Below are positions 38,301 to 49,603 of a stretch of DNA of 64,000 nucleotides, one piece after another (position 1 is the first letter of the stretch; every line of letters begins with the position of its first letter). A model generated the notes under the pieces. That model searched no databases. It was given only the letters and a program-made list of their open reading frames with translations, and had not been told where the DNA came from. The translations under genes and the position numbers were made by a program. The DNA lies in NCBI RefSeq assembly GCF_019393635.1, contig NC_057864.1, positions 467,827,117 through 467,891,116 on the forward strand. The letters are read 5' to 3'. The stretch comes from Dromiciops gliroides. Taxonomy: Eukaryota > Chordata > Mammalia > Microbiotheria > Microbiotheriidae.

Positions 38301-39943
38301 AGTGGTAGATAAAGGACCAGCCTTGGGGCCAGTAAGACCCGCATTCAGATCCCACTTTGGACACAAACTGGCTGTTTGCCCATGGGCAGAGCTCTCGGTA
38401 ACCCAAAGCCGTGCCCTAAGACAATGTTATAAAAGAGCCATTGATTTGCCTTGGCGTTGGGAGGAAGTCTCAACTTCCCTACACTGAAGAAAATGCAAGG
38501 CCAGACAAAAGCAACGACCAAACATTCTTCTGGAGAAGCTGTGGGCCTATGGTATGGAGTCCCCAGATCTCTAAAGAATTAAAATTTCCTGTCACCTAAG
38601 ACCTAAGGGAGAGGGACATGGTGGGCAAGAGCAGGCTATGACACGTGACCAACTGAGAGCTGTAGATGGCAAGTAGTGTGAAGAGCCACCTGAGAGATGG
38701 ATGGGAGGAGATGGTAGGTCAGTCATGTGCAAAGCATGGGGCATAACTGATCAGTATCATCAACATTCCATTCGTGTATCTACCATGTCAAGACAATTAG
38801 AGGAAGGTCTCTGGATCTTTGGCTGGACACAATGGGGAGGATTTGGGTGGGGGCATGGACCAGAGCACCACAGGGATGGCTGGCACAAATGGGTAGTGTC
38901 TTCTATCATTTGAGGGAGGTGATGCATGTCTAGTTCAAATATGGCCTCAGATACTTATTAGTGGTGTGACCCTGGGCAAGTCTGTTTTTTAACTTCTGTT
39001 TGCCTCAGTTTCCCCCTCTGTAAAATGGGGATAATAATAGCACCTGGCACTGAAGGTGCTATATGAATGTTAGCTATTGTTTACCACTCTCCCCTCCCCT
39101 ATTAGATTGTAAGCTCCTTGAGGTCAGGGACTATCTTCTGCCTCTTTTTGTATTCCAAGCATTTAGAACAATGCTTGGCACATGTTTATTCAATTGAATT
39201 ATTATTATTATTGATGAAGTCACTGAATCATGGAAACCTTTCACAAAGATGCTCCTCTGATGCCCCTCAGGCCATTGAAATGTTTTCGCATTTCCAATAC
39301 TCCAACAGATTGTGAATTATGGCAGGTTCTACCAAGCTGAAGTATGAGTCTAAGTGTGAGTATGAGTCTGCCAAGAGTCTTTTTCTTTGTCTGAGGACCA
39401 GCCTAGTTAAATTTATCCACACTAATTTTCTAGAAAGTTCTTGGCAAGATGGTGAATTCTCTCCTGTCATAAGAGTTTACCAAGGAATTGGTGATGAGCC
39501 ACATTGGTGGAGGCACATCCAAGAAGTATTTGTATCTTCAGCTCTAGGTAACAGTTACCCCAACCTGAGGGACCCAATCTGCAACCTGAAAGTGGGTGGT
39601 TGGGGAGGAGTGACCCAAAGTGGGTGCTCCACCCTCATGGGGATGAGTAGGGCTAGCAATCTAAGAGTTTGAAAATGAGGCTGGGCAATCAAAAAGAAGG
39701 GAGATTGTAAGAAGGGCCCAGGGAAGAGAGTAGGCACAAGAAGGACTCAGAAAACATATTTTTTCACACATGGTTTAATATATATGCTGAACACAGTTTA
39801 TATATTTCATAATTCTAAAAGGGCAAATGTATACACACGGGACTTTGTGCTTCATTTAACAATAAAAGACCTTGTCTCCTGTTACTTTCCCCTTCTCTGT
39901 CTTTTTCAGCTGTATTGGGTGGGGTGGATAAATTTATCAGGGG
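38301..39943. other. Intergenic: SINE remnant, MIR/Ther-type, L2 and unassigned sequence
   Basis: A decayed CORE-SINE (+) about 38300-38430, MIR/Ther-type (+) 38930-39080, L2 end (+) 39085-39205. About 38430-38920 and 39210-39943 are not recognised; 39850-39900 has CAATAAAAGACCTTG, perhaps part of another LTR. Confidence 0.45.
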
Positions 39944-40605
39944 TGTAGTAGCAGTGTCATAGACCTGAGTCCAGTTAAGGAAGCTCTGGCCCTGAGGGGG
40001 ATTCTATGGCCATGGAGAAATATGGTTGATCAGCTTTCTGGGGTCAGTTAGAGATGATTCTTTCCTTGGAGAAGCAAAGTAGCTGATTAACCAGGTGGTG
40101 GCTGGTCAAACAGATCATAAAGTAGACATGTCAGGGACGCCCAGAAAGCTGGATGCCTTGAATTTACAACATGAGCTTAGTTGGGGCCAGTCATATTTGC
40201 TATGTGATTAGGACCAGGTAGTGACAATAATCTCAAATTAGAAATGTGGAATTTTTGTTATTCATATATTCAAATAGCCTACAGCATCATTTTCCAGGCT
40301 GTAGTAACTTTTCAGTCTTAAGTTTCTCCCCTTAACCCCTTCTTGCTTCTATAAAATTGTCATCTTCTCCTTTGTTCAGGGAGTTGAAGCTAGACTTCTT
40401 CTCCCAGTCACACCTCTATGGATGTCGGATTAAGGAACATGCCATCAACTTGTACCTCCCCAGGAGTTGAAGTCTAGGCATCTTCTCTCAGCCACACCTC
40501 TGTGTGCCAAATAATAAAAAAAATTTACTTAAATTTTGATTGGATTGTATGGGAAAGTAATTCTTTGAAAGAGGAATGTTTTCAAGAACCAATCTAGCGG
40601 TAGCA
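39944..40605 (+). mobile_element. Solo LTR family A, copy 1
   Basis: Begins TGTAGTAGCAG and ends GGTAGCA. The perfect 5-bp duplication AGGGG occurs at 39939-39943 and 40606-40610. TCTATAAAATTG (near 40350) and CCAAATAATAAAAAA (near 40507) are in LTR order. The same family as 44321-45693; this copy has no insertions. Confidence 0.9.
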
Positions 40606-40822
40606 AGGGGCATCCTAACTCCTCTATCCACTACAAGTGTTCCCTTGGGATTTTGCTGGTTTTGTTGTTCATTGACTCATATTTATATTCCCAGCCCTCA
40701 CCACAGTGCCTGGCATACAGTAAGTGCTTAATAAATGCTTGTCGAAGCAATATTGTAAAGATGATCAATTGTAAAAGACTTAGCTACTCTGATTAACACA
40801 ATAATCCAAGACTGTTCTGAAG

Positions 40823-41073
40823 GTTGTTGTTGTCCAGTCATTTCAGTTGTGTCAGACTCTTCATAACCTGATTTGGGGTTTCCTTGGCTGACATACTAGA
40901 ATGGTTTGCCATTTCCTTCTCCAGCTAATTTGACAGATGAGGAAACTGAGGCAAACAGGGTTAAGTGACTTATCCAGGGTCAAACAGTCAGTATGTGTCT
41001 GAGGTAATATTTGAACTCAAGTCTTCTTGAGTCCAGCCCTGGTGCTCTACCCACTGCACCACCTAGCTGCCCT
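40823..41073 (-). mobile_element. Long CORE-SINE with BovB/RTE-like tail
   Basis: Full length: TTGTTGTTGTCCAGTCATTTC through TTTGCCATTTCCTTCTCCAG and the CORE to CACCACCTAGCTGCCC. Confidence 0.88.
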
Positions 41074-41079
41074 AGGTAG

Positions 41080-41350
41080 AGAGATTCATGATGAAAAAAT
41101 GCTACCCACCCTCAGAGATGAACTCTGAATCCAGATTGAAGTATAACTTTTTCACTTATTTCCTTCTTCTTCTTCTTTTTGCAACATGGCTAATATAGAA
41201 ATATGCTTTGTCAGATTTCACATGTATAACTGATATCAGATTGTTTACCTTCTCAAAGGGTAGGGGAAGGGTGGGAAAGAGATAATTTAGAACTCCAAAT
41301 TTTTTTTCAACGAATGCTTAAATAAATAAAAAATTGTTTTGGTAAAATGC
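41080..41350 (+). mobile_element. L1 3' end, plus orientation
   Basis: ATGCTACCCACCCTCAGAGA, GCAACATGGCTAATATAGAA, AACTGATATCAGATTG, a purine-rich stretch, then AACTCCAAATTTTTTTTC and an A-rich end, as in marsupial L1 3' UTRs. Confidence 0.75.
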
Positions 41351-41371
41351 TCGACTTCCTTTTCTTTCTTT

Positions 41372-41783
41372 TTTTATTCAGTTGTTTCAGTCACATACGA
41401 CTCTTTGCAACCCCATTTAGGATTTCCTTGGCAAAAATACCAAAGTGGTCCCCCATTTCCTTCTCTAGTTCATTTTTTTTTTTGGCAGGGCAATGAGGGC
41501 TAAGTGACTTGCCCAGGGTCACACAGCTAGTAAGTGTCAAGTGGCTGAAGCTGGATTTGAACTCAGATCCTCCTGAATCCAGGGCTAGTGGTGTTTTATC
41601 CACTGTGCCACCTAGCTGCCCCCTCAAGTTCATTTTACAGATTAGAAAACAGAGGCAAATGGGGCTAAGTGACTTTCCCAGGGTCCCACAGTGAGTACCT
41701 AGGACAGATTTGAACTCATGAAAAGGAACCTTCCTGATTCCAAGCCTAGTGCTCTATCCACTACACAACCTAGCTGCCTTTGT
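41372..41783 (-). mobile_element. Long CORE-SINE with BovB/RTE-like tail, split by S1
   Basis: Left half to TTCTCTAGTTCATTTT, right half from CAAGTTCATTTTACAG to CACAACCTAGCTGCC. Confidence 0.83.
41473..41622 (-). mobile_element. S1 SINE inside an RTE-tailed SINE
   Basis: The target duplication AGTTCATTTT is on both sides. The body has an extra GTG (AGGGCTAGTGGTGTTTTATC). Confidence 0.92.
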
Positions 41784-41848
41784 TGACTTTCTTGCTTGTT
41801 GTCAGGGCTCCCTTCCCCTTCCCCCTTTCTATGGCAGGACCTGAGTTT

Positions 41849-41989
41849 TCTTGGCGAGGCAATTGGGGTTAAGTGACTTGACCAGGGTCACACAGCTAGT
41901 ATGTGTTATGTGTCTGAGGTCAAATTTGAACTCAGGTCTTCCTGACTCCAGGGCTGGTGTTCTATCAACTGTACCACCTAGCTGCCCCA
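41849..41989 (-). mobile_element. S1 SINE
   Basis: GGCGAGGCAATTGGGGTTAAG to CCACCTAGCTGCCCC; somewhat diverged (GACTTGACCAGGG). Confidence 0.9.
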
Positions 41990-43389
41990 TGCTTCAGCTA
42001 TTCTTAATAGGTCAGAGATGGGAGGCCCCTGGAGCTAACGTTGGAGACAGAAAATTAACCAGCACCTAAAGTGACCTTTACTCTAGATGTGTGAGAAGGG
42101 GATGGGGTGAGATAGAAAGATAGATCTGGAGGAGAATCAACTCCAAAGCTAGGGGCCCCTTCCCTGTTGGACATCTAGTTATTTCACAACCAACAAAGGT
42201 TGGAAGGGTCAAATGTCACCTTGTAGCTGATGGAAAGAGTAGACCCTGGGAGGGGGGATTGGTGACTCAGGGACCCTCCTGGTGAGAGCCTGGATCAGGC
42301 CCTCAGCTCCAGTAAAGTACAACCAAATGAAGAAAGATTAACAGACGTAACCTCTGCTATTTGGCCTTTGGCTCAGGCCAAGAAGACTAATCAGTTACTG
42401 GGTGGCCAGGGTTCACATATTTGCTCCCATCAGCCCAGGAGAGTCTCATGGCTAATGACACCAGCCCAAAGGGCAGCTGCTTTGCAGCTTCCCTTTCTCC
42501 CAAGCTTCCCTTGCCTCTTAGCTCCATACTCCATCCCCTACTCCCCACTATGAAGCAGGGGGGACCTCCTAGAGAGAAGCATTTGAACTCAGGCTTGGGT
42601 TTAGATACTCAGCAAGACAATTTAAAGGACACATCTTTGGTTCACTTAATAGGCTTTAAAAAGTTTCTGACAGCCTTGTTTACTGCATACAAAGATGTAT
42701 TTAGACATCAAGGGAAGATAATTGGTAGTCACCTGTGTGCAAATTTTTTCTTAAATAACAATTAATATTTATATAACACTTGAAGTTTTGCAAAATACTT
42801 TACCATTATATCATTTGATCCTCACAATGACTCTGAGAGGTGGATGCTAATATTATATTCATTTTACAGATGAGTTAATTGAGGCTGAGAAAAGTGACTT
42901 ATCAAGGGTCACATAGCTAGTAAGTGAGTCTGGATTTGAACTCAGGACTTCCAGACTCCAAGCCCAGTGACAAGTCACTTTCCCCTATTTTATAAACTAG
43001 ACTTCTAACACAGAACAGTATATGACTGAGTGCAGATGGGAAATGAGATTCTCAGAGGCTACCTGGACTTGGCATGGGTCTCATTTAATGCCATCCTAGC
43101 CAGTCTGTGAAGAGAAATATACAGATTTGCCAAAGGCCATTGAGAACATTTGTTAGTGGCCTCAGGATCATAGAGACAGAATTTATGGGATGACACTGGA
43201 TCTTACCATAGTGAAGCTCCACCCCCACCCCCACTGGTTCTTATCTAGAGCTCCAAGGCAGAGAAACCTAAATAGGGCTCCTACCTGCTGCTGTAATGAG
43301 CATTTTCAACCAAACACAAGCCACACAAAGGTGCCCTCAAAGCTACTTTTTTCCCTTTGTTTTATTTAGAGGGGGGTGGGTTAGTTTTT
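41990..43389. other. Intergenic, mostly unassigned
   Basis: MIR/Ther-type (-) 42760-42970. The rest (42000-42760, 42970-43380) shows no recognisable gene, RNA or repeat. Confidence 0.5.
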
Positions 43390-43533
43390 TTTTTTTTGGT
43401 GGGGCAATGAGAGTTAAGTGACTTGCCCAGGGTCATATAGCTAGTAAGTGTCAAGTGTCTGAGGCCGGATTTGAACTCAGGTCCTCCTGAATCCAGGGCT
43501 GGTGCTTTATCCACTGTGCCACCTAGCTGCCCT
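43390..43533 (-). mobile_element. S1 SINE
   Basis: The duplication GTGGGTTAGTTTTT occurs at 43376-43389 and 43536-43549. Confidence 0.93.
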
Positions 43534-43974
43534 CTGTGGGTTAGTTTTTAAAACTAAAATCTAGGATTTCATTGATCTACTGTATGGATTTCCCATTAAA
43601 GAAACTCCTTCTACTGGTATACACTGGCTTTTACACAGCAATTTATAATTTTTACAGAGTTGTTTGGGGCACTCTCATCTCTTGGGGTCCTGTAGCCATG
43701 GTGTGTCAAAGATGGGTCTTCAAACTAGGTCTTCTAGACCTCAAAGCCAGCTCCCTTTCCACTATAACATAGATGTTGCTGCCTCTCTTTAATCTATCTT
43801 TTAAGAGAAACTCATTGGGGGTGGGGAGAGAAGGAGAGGAGAAAGAGACTCTAGGACACAAGCTGCCCTGCCAAGGTGGCAGAAGGAGGGAAGAAGAGCT
43901 CACCCTAAGCATGGCACTCACCACTGGGTAGCTTCCCATTTTAACTCAGTTCTTGCTAACCCCATGTTAAGCTC

Positions 43975-44018
<44 letters not shown>

Positions 44019-44320
44019 CCCAATTGTTTCTAATGATGCTAAAGGGAAGTGAAAATTGTCAGCATCCCCTAAATTTCTTTGCCCTGGGACAAAGCCCCAA
44101 TCATCTCCACCCTAGCTATGTCCTGGCTCTGTCCCTATTGCAGTTCAATTATCTATCTAGATGGATTGGGAGGGAGATGCTAAGGGTGCTTCTGAGTAAT
44201 AGTAGGATACAACAAGAAACCAGAAACATTCTCTCTATATCCAACTGGATAGTGATTATCCATTTGGCAAAAGTTACACATGCCTGACAAGGGAGCAAAA
44301 TTCATATCTAGTGAGAACAG
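43534..44320. other. Intergenic with (CT)n; otherwise unassigned
   Basis: (CT)n at 43979-44014. No gene or repeat recognised elsewhere. Confidence 0.55.
43979..44014 (+). repeat. (CT)n microsatellite
   Basis: About 17 CT units followed by TTTTTCCC. Confidence 0.95.
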
Positions 44321-44482
44321 TGTAGTGGCAGCCTAGTAAGCCTGGGTCCAGTTAGGGATACTCTGACCACGAGGAGGACACTCTGACCATGAGAAATAAT
44401 GTGGTTGATCAGTTTGTTGGGGTCAGTTAGAGGGTACTCTTTCCTTGGAAAAGCAAATAAAAAAAAAAGAAAGAAAAGAAAG

Positions 44483-44630
44483 GGGCAGCTAGGTGGTGCA
44501 GTGTATAGAGAAACTGGCCCTGGATTCAGGAGGTCCTGAGTTCAAATCTGACCTCAGACACTTGACACTTACTAGCTGTGTGACCCTGGGCAAGTCACTT
44601 AACCCCAACTGCCCCACCAAAAAAAAAAAA
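44483..44630 (+). mobile_element. S1 SINE inside LTR A, with A-rich filler at its 5' side
   Basis: The duplication GGAAAAGCAAAT occurs at 44447-44458 and 44631-44642. Between the left duplication and the SINE head lie ~24 bases of A with a few G (44459-44482), which are in neither copy of the target. Confidence 0.92.
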
Positions 44631-44854
44631 GGAAAAGCAAATCAGTTAATCAACCAGATAGTAGTTAGTCAAACCAAAAATGAAGTGGACCTGTCATGGG
44701 CACCCAGAAAATTGGGTGCCTTGACATTTACAGCAGGAGTCTAATTGGAACCCAGATGTTCTTGTTACCTAGGAGCAGGTAGTGATGATAACCTCGTGGC
44801 CCCTAACTGTTTCAAGAACACATTCCCCAACAGCTGTAACTTTTCAGTTTCAAG

Positions 44855-45480
44855 TGTTAACCTGGAAATTAAGGAAACAATCAATATAGGAGAAAATAAG
44901 GTCTTTAATTGGGGCAGAGGAACTATAGCTCATGGTATCCCAAAGCAAGAAGCTAGGAATACCCAAAGATGGGAACCAAGGACAGGGTTTTTATGGGATA
45001 ACAGAACAAAAGGGAACCAAAAGACTGCTCCAGAGTCACTGCAACTACTTAATGTAAATGAACCTTTGACAAAAGACACTATAGAATTGCTCCTGAGTTA
45101 ACTCTAAATAGAAACTACTTAATGTAGGTGGACCCTTTTACATAATAACATAAAGTCCAGGGAGTGAGGAGGTGGGGGATCATTTTGCTTGGGGGGAGGT
45201 CCATAAGTCCATCAAGAATCTGGAATTGGGGGCAGCTAGGTGGCACAGTAGATAGAGCACCAGCCCTGAATTCAGGAGGATCTGAGTTCAAATCTGACCT
45301 CAGACACTTTACACTTACTAGCTGTGTGACCCTGGGCAAGTCACTTAACCCTCATTGCCCCATTAAAAAAAAAAAAAGAGTCTGGAATTGACAAAGACTG
45401 CCAGCCCCAGGCAATTCACCTGCCTGGGTAGGGGGACTGGGTGGGGAATCAGTCAGTTCTCAGTAGATTTGTAGTTATCA
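44855..45480 (-). mobile_element. Solo LTR family B, copy 1, nested in LTR A
   Basis: Begins TGTTAACCTGG and ends GTAGTTATCA. The perfect 4-bp duplication CAAG occurs at 44851-44854 and 45481-45484. On the minus strand CCCATAAAAACCC (near 44993) and AATTAAAGACC (near 44902) suggest this orientation. It contains an S1 SINE. The second copy is at 52861. Confidence 0.92.
45229..45375 (+). mobile_element. S1 SINE inside LTR B inside LTR A
   Basis: The duplication AAGAATCTGGAATTG (45214-45228) and AAGAGTCTGGAATTG (45376-45390) has one mismatch. LTR B copy 2 shows the uninterrupted site AAGAGTCTGGAATTC. Confidence 0.95.
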
Positions 45481-45744
45481 CAAGTCTTCCCCAATCCCCC
45501 TATAAAAGTATTGTCTTTACTCTGGCTGAGGAACATGCCCTAAATCTGCTCCTCCTCAGGAGTTGAAGTTTAGACTTCTCCTGGACATACCTCTGTGTGC
45601 CAAATAAAAACTTTTACTTAAATTTTGATTGGATGTGTGTTCGAGGAATTCTTTGATAGAGGGATATTTTTCAGATCCAGTTTCATGGTGTCAAACAGTA
45701 TAGGATTTAAATAGTCTATCAAGAAGCATTTTTAACTGATCAAT

Positions 45745-46240
45745 TTTTTGTTTTTTTCATCTTATAAGCATTTATTTCTCTCTCCCTCTCACCTTCCCTT
45801 TCCCATCAGGAAAAAAGAAAAAAAACCAAACACTTGTAACAAATGTGCATAGGCAAACTCCCACATTGTCCATGTCCAAAAACATGTCTCATCCTGTGCT
45901 TTAAGCCCACCATCTCTGTCAAGAGGTGAGTAGCATTTTTTAATTAACCCCCCTTTTTTTTTTTAGTGAATGGAATTCTTATTTTCTCTCCTTCCACCTC
46001 CTCCATACCCTCTACTGAGAAAGAAAAACAATCCTAGTTATAAAAATGGAGAGTTAAACAAAACAAATCTCCCCCCCCCCCCATTAGCTGTGTCTAAAAG
46101 AAGTCTCAATTGGAATCTATTCACTCTTTGTTAGGAGGTAGGTAGCCTGTTTCATAATGAGTCCTCTAGAATCTCGACTGGTTATTGCATTGATTAGAGT
46201 TGTTTGTCTTTATAGTAAAGTTATGGTATAGATTACTGCC
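45745..46240 (-). mobile_element. Old L1 3' fragments
   Basis: Decayed reverse L1 3' UTR text in two adjacent pieces (ACATTGTCCATGTCCAAAAA, then AGTGAATGGAATTCTTATTT and TAATGAGTCCTCTAGAATC). Confidence 0.55.
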
Positions 46241-47176
46241 TTATGGGTGGGTGTTCGGCTAGGTGGTGAAGCAGATGGAGTGCTGGGCCTGGAGTCAGGA
46301 AGACTAGAGTTCAAATCCATCCTCAGACACTTACTAGCTGTGTGACCCTAGGCAATTCCCTTAGCTCTGTTTGCCTCAGTTTCCTCATCTGAAAAAATGG
46401 GAATAATAGCTTCCGGGGTTGTTATGAGGATAATAATTGTAAAGTGCTTAGCACAGTGCCTGACACATAGTCGGGTCTGTGTAAATGTTAGGGATTATTA
46501 TTATTACTATTACAATTGACAGAGCCAATATTATGACTACTATTAGAGTTCTCCTGTTTGAATTGATTTCATTATATGCCCCAAAACATGGGGCCATTTC
46601 AATTTATTGGACTCAGGATGAGTGTAGGCAAGGGGACAATGATGATGGAGTGAGCTGCAGCCACTTTGGGGCCAACCTTGATTTTGGAGGATGAAAGAAT
46701 AGAGACATTTTATACAAAACTTAACTAGGTCTTCCAAACCAACTCGTATCTTGATATTTAGTGAATTTGGTGCTAAGGGGACCACAGGGGAAGGTGAGAA
46801 AACATGTTTAGATCTAAGAAAAGAAAGGCTTATAAATTGTTCAGAAGCCTCATGATTATAGACCATTGGTCGTTTCTTCAAGAAGAGAGTTGGAAGATTC
46901 TATAAATGGGGAGCCCCAAGAAACTTCACAGGAAGTGAAATCAATGATTTTCTCTCTCTCTTTTTAATTGGACAATCTATGATTTCATTAATATACAGAA
47001 CTCCCCATGAGGAAGACAAAGAAGTTTGGCACCTGCTCTGCCAATTATGGTTACAGAGTTGTCCTGAGGTACTTCAAGGTGAAGTCATTTGCTCAGGGTC
47101 ACATGAACCTAGGTCTTCCCAGTACTACAGCCCAGCTTTCTCTCCATTGTTCCATGCTGTCTTGTAATTCTTTCCT
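46241..47176. other. Intergenic: MIR/Ther-type SINE and unassigned sequence
   Basis: MIR/Ther-type (+) 46257-46515 with TGTAAAGTGCTTAGCACAGT tail; 46520-47170 has no recognisable repeat or gene. Confidence 0.6.
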
Positions 47177-47328
47177 TCTTTTTTTTTTTTTTTGTGGGGC
47201 AATGGGGGTTAAGTGACTTGCCCAGGGTCACACAGCCAGCAAGTGTCAAGTGTCTGAGGCCGGATTTGAACTCAGAAACTCCTGAATCCAGGGCCGGTGC
47301 TTTATCCACTGTGCCACCTAGCCGCCCC
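47177..47328 (-). mobile_element. S1 SINE, left of a same-orientation pair
   Basis: T(15) tail, head CCTAGCCGCCCCC. Its right flank CTGTAATTATTTCTTA matches the flank of the next S1. Confidence 0.92.
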
Positions 47329-47344
47329 CTGTAATTATTTCTTA

Positions 47345-47501
47345 TTTACTTTTTTTTTTTTTTTTTGGTAAGGCAATTGGGGTTAAGTGACTTGCCCAGG
47401 GTTACACAGCTAGTAAGTGTTAAGTGTCTGAGGCCGGATTTGAACTCAGGAACTCCTGAATCCAGGGCTGGTGCTTTATCCACTGCGCCACCTAGCTGCC
47501 C
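47345..47501 (-). mobile_element. S1 SINE, right of a same-orientation pair
   Basis: The duplication GTAATTATTTCTTA (47331-47344) and GTAATTATGTCTTA (47503-47516) has one mismatch. Confidence 0.92.
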
Positions 47502-48147
47502 CGTAATTATGTCTTAATGGATAGGAAACAACTGCTCAGTGACTTGGAAATCATTTCCAAATATCCCTCTGTGTGCAGTCAGACCGTTGACTAACTAGGA
47601 CAATTGTCAAACTTTAACATCAAATTTGAAGAAAGGATAAAGATGAAAAGACCCTGGGTGGATTCACAACAGCTCCAAACTCACCCAAACAGCCTCTTGA
47701 CTCAGAAGCACGAGAAATGGATTCAAGTCTAGCTTGCATGTCACATAGACCTGACCCATCCAAGACTCTGGTTCATATGTGTCAGTTCTTGGGTGAATCA
47801 GTTACTTTGCTTTGTTGGGTCCTTAACCCATCCAAGACTGGGAACCTCTCTAGCTAAGTTGGGTCTTGGGATCTTCCCCATACTAAGAAACCAGGCAAAG
47901 AGGAGGAACTGAAGCAATAAAATCAGGTCACTTGCTGTTCTCTTCATCTCCCACCTCCATGGCTTTGCTTGGATTGTCCACTGTGCCTGACATGCTCTCC
48001 CTCCCCATCTTCAAGACTCTCCAAAACTTCAAGACTTTTACTGCTCACTACCCCTGTAAGATTCCCCCAACTGTTAGGTGCTCACCCACCACATTACATT
48101 TATTTTGTGTGTCTATATCTATATATTTGTATATACACACATTTTTC

Positions 48148-48310
48148 ATTGTTGCTATTCAGTCATTTCAGTTTTATCCAATGGTGGCTCCATTTGGAGT
48201 TTTCTTGGCAAAGATTCTGGGGTGGTTTTGTCATTTCTTTTTCTAACTCATTTGACAAATGAGGAGCGGAGGCAAATTGGATGAAGTGACTTGCCCAGTA
48301 TCACACAACA
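48148..48310 (-). mobile_element. Long CORE-SINE with BovB/RTE-like tail, truncated
   Basis: GTTGCTATTCAGTCATTTCAG to GACTTGCCCAGTATCACACAAC; the tRNA-like head half is missing. Confidence 0.75.
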
Positions 48311-48336
48311 CACATATACGTGTGTGCATGGATATG

Positions 48337-48386
48337 TGCACAGAGAAATAACTATACATACACACATATAGTTACTTCTCTGTGCA
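48337..48386. other. 20-bp inverted repeat with 10-base loop
   Basis: TGCACAGAGAAATAACTATA (48337-48356) and TATAGTTACTTCTCTGTGCA (48367-48386) pair at 19 of 20 positions. The one mismatch (A/C) is a U-G wobble on a minus-strand transcript. The loop is CATACACACA. The function is unknown. Confidence 0.85.
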
Positions 48387-48819
48387 TGTAATTCATCCTC
48401 CACTACAGTCAAATATAAGTTCCTTGAGGTCAATGATTGTTGTATTTCTTTCTTTCTACTCTCACTTTGTAGCATGTTGCCTTGCACACAGTAGGCATTT
48501 GATAAATACATGTTTATTGACTTGGAAGAGTCAGACGATGAATCCAAAAGAAAGCCATAGAAAACCGATCTTATCTTCCATTCCTAAATAAATGCAATCT
48601 CATCCTCTTCTCATTCCCAGCACCCCAGACTAGAGCGGTTTAATGTTCAAACCCTTCCAACACTCATGCTATTGTCACAGGGTCAGGGAGGGCCAAGTAA
48701 CCACTCAGGGGTTACCAGTCAAAGAGAAACACAAAGTCCTTTTGGTGCTGTGTCATCCCCTGGCCAGCGGATAGAACTCTGGACCTGAAGTGAAGAAGAT
48801 CTGAAGTTAAACCTTTCTT

Positions 48820-49603
48820 TTTCATTAAAAATTTTATTTTTCCCCAATTACATGTAAAACAATTTTTAATATTAATTTTTCAAACTTTGAGTTCAAAATT
48901 CTCTCTCTTCCTTCTCTCCCCTTGCCACATTGAGATGGCAAGAAACTCAGTATAGGTTATACATGTGTAGTCATGCAAAACATTTCCATATTAGTCATAT
49001 CGTGAAAGAAAATATAGACAAAAAAACCTAAAGAAAAATAAAGTTTAAGAAAAGATACTTCAGTCTGTATTCAGACACTATGAGTTCTTTCTTTGGGGAT
49101 GGATAGCAATTTTCATCATAAGTCCTTCAGAGTAGTCTTGGATTGTGGACAACAGAGAAGTCATTCACAGCCGATCATCTTACAACATTGCAATTACTTT
49201 GCACACAGTACATTTCACTTTATATCAGCTCATGTAAGTCTTTCCAGGTTTTTCTTTTTGTTTTCTTTTTTTTGGGGGGGGGGGGTTGTTGGTTTCCAGG
49301 TTTTTCTAAGAGCGCCCTGCACATCATTTCTTTTTTCTTCTTTTCTTTTTCTTTTTGCAGGGCAATGAGGGTTAAGTGACTTGCCCAGGATTACATAGCT
49401 AGTAAGTGTCAAGTGTCTGAGGCCAGATTTGAACTCAGGTCTTCCTGAATCCAGGGCCAGTGCTTTATCCACTGTGCCACCTAGCTGCCCCAACATCATT
49501 TCTTATAACACAATAGTGTTCCATCACAACCACATACCACAATTTATTCAGCTATTTCCCAATTAATGGGAATCCCCTCCATTTCCTATTCTCTGCCATC
49601 ACA
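48820..49603 (-). mobile_element. L1 3' region, split by an S1 SINE
   Basis: TTTTTCCCCAATTACATGTAAA, ACTTTGAGTTCAAAATTCTC, TAGTCATATCGTGAAAGAAA, TCATAAGTCCTTCAGAGTAG, CACAATAGTGTTCCATCAC, then an abrupt switch at ~49604 to plus-strand L1 ORF1 sequence. Confidence 0.8.
49333..49490 (-). mobile_element. S1 SINE inside L1
   Basis: The duplication ACATCATTTCTT occurs at about 49321-49332 and 49493-49504; the tail is T/C-rich. Confidence 0.93.

Larger units (their letters stand above)
40606..41848. other. Intergenic: L2, RTE-tailed SINEs, L1 3' end
   Basis: L2 tail (+) 40660-40750, RTE-tailed SINE (-) 40823-41073, L1 3' end (+) 41080-41350, RTE-tailed SINE (-) 41372-41783 split by an S1. Confidence 0.75.
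44321..45693 (+). mobile_element. Solo LTR family A, copy 2, carrying an S1 SINE and LTR B
   Basis: Begins TGTAGTGGCAG and ends TGGTGTCA. The perfect 5-bp duplication AACAG occurs at 44316-44320 and 45694-45698. It aligns to copy 1 (39944-40605) along its length except for an S1 SINE (44483-44630) and a second LTR (44855-45480). CCTATAAAAG (near 45499) and CCAAATAAAAAC (near 45600) give plus orientation. Confidence 0.92.
47517..48819. other. Intergenic: RTE-tailed SINE, hairpin, L2
   Basis: 47520-48140 unassigned; RTE-tailed SINE (-) 48148-48310; hairpin 48337-48386; L2 end (+) 48395-48530; a SINE head remnant near 48765-48815 cut by L1. Confidence 0.6.
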
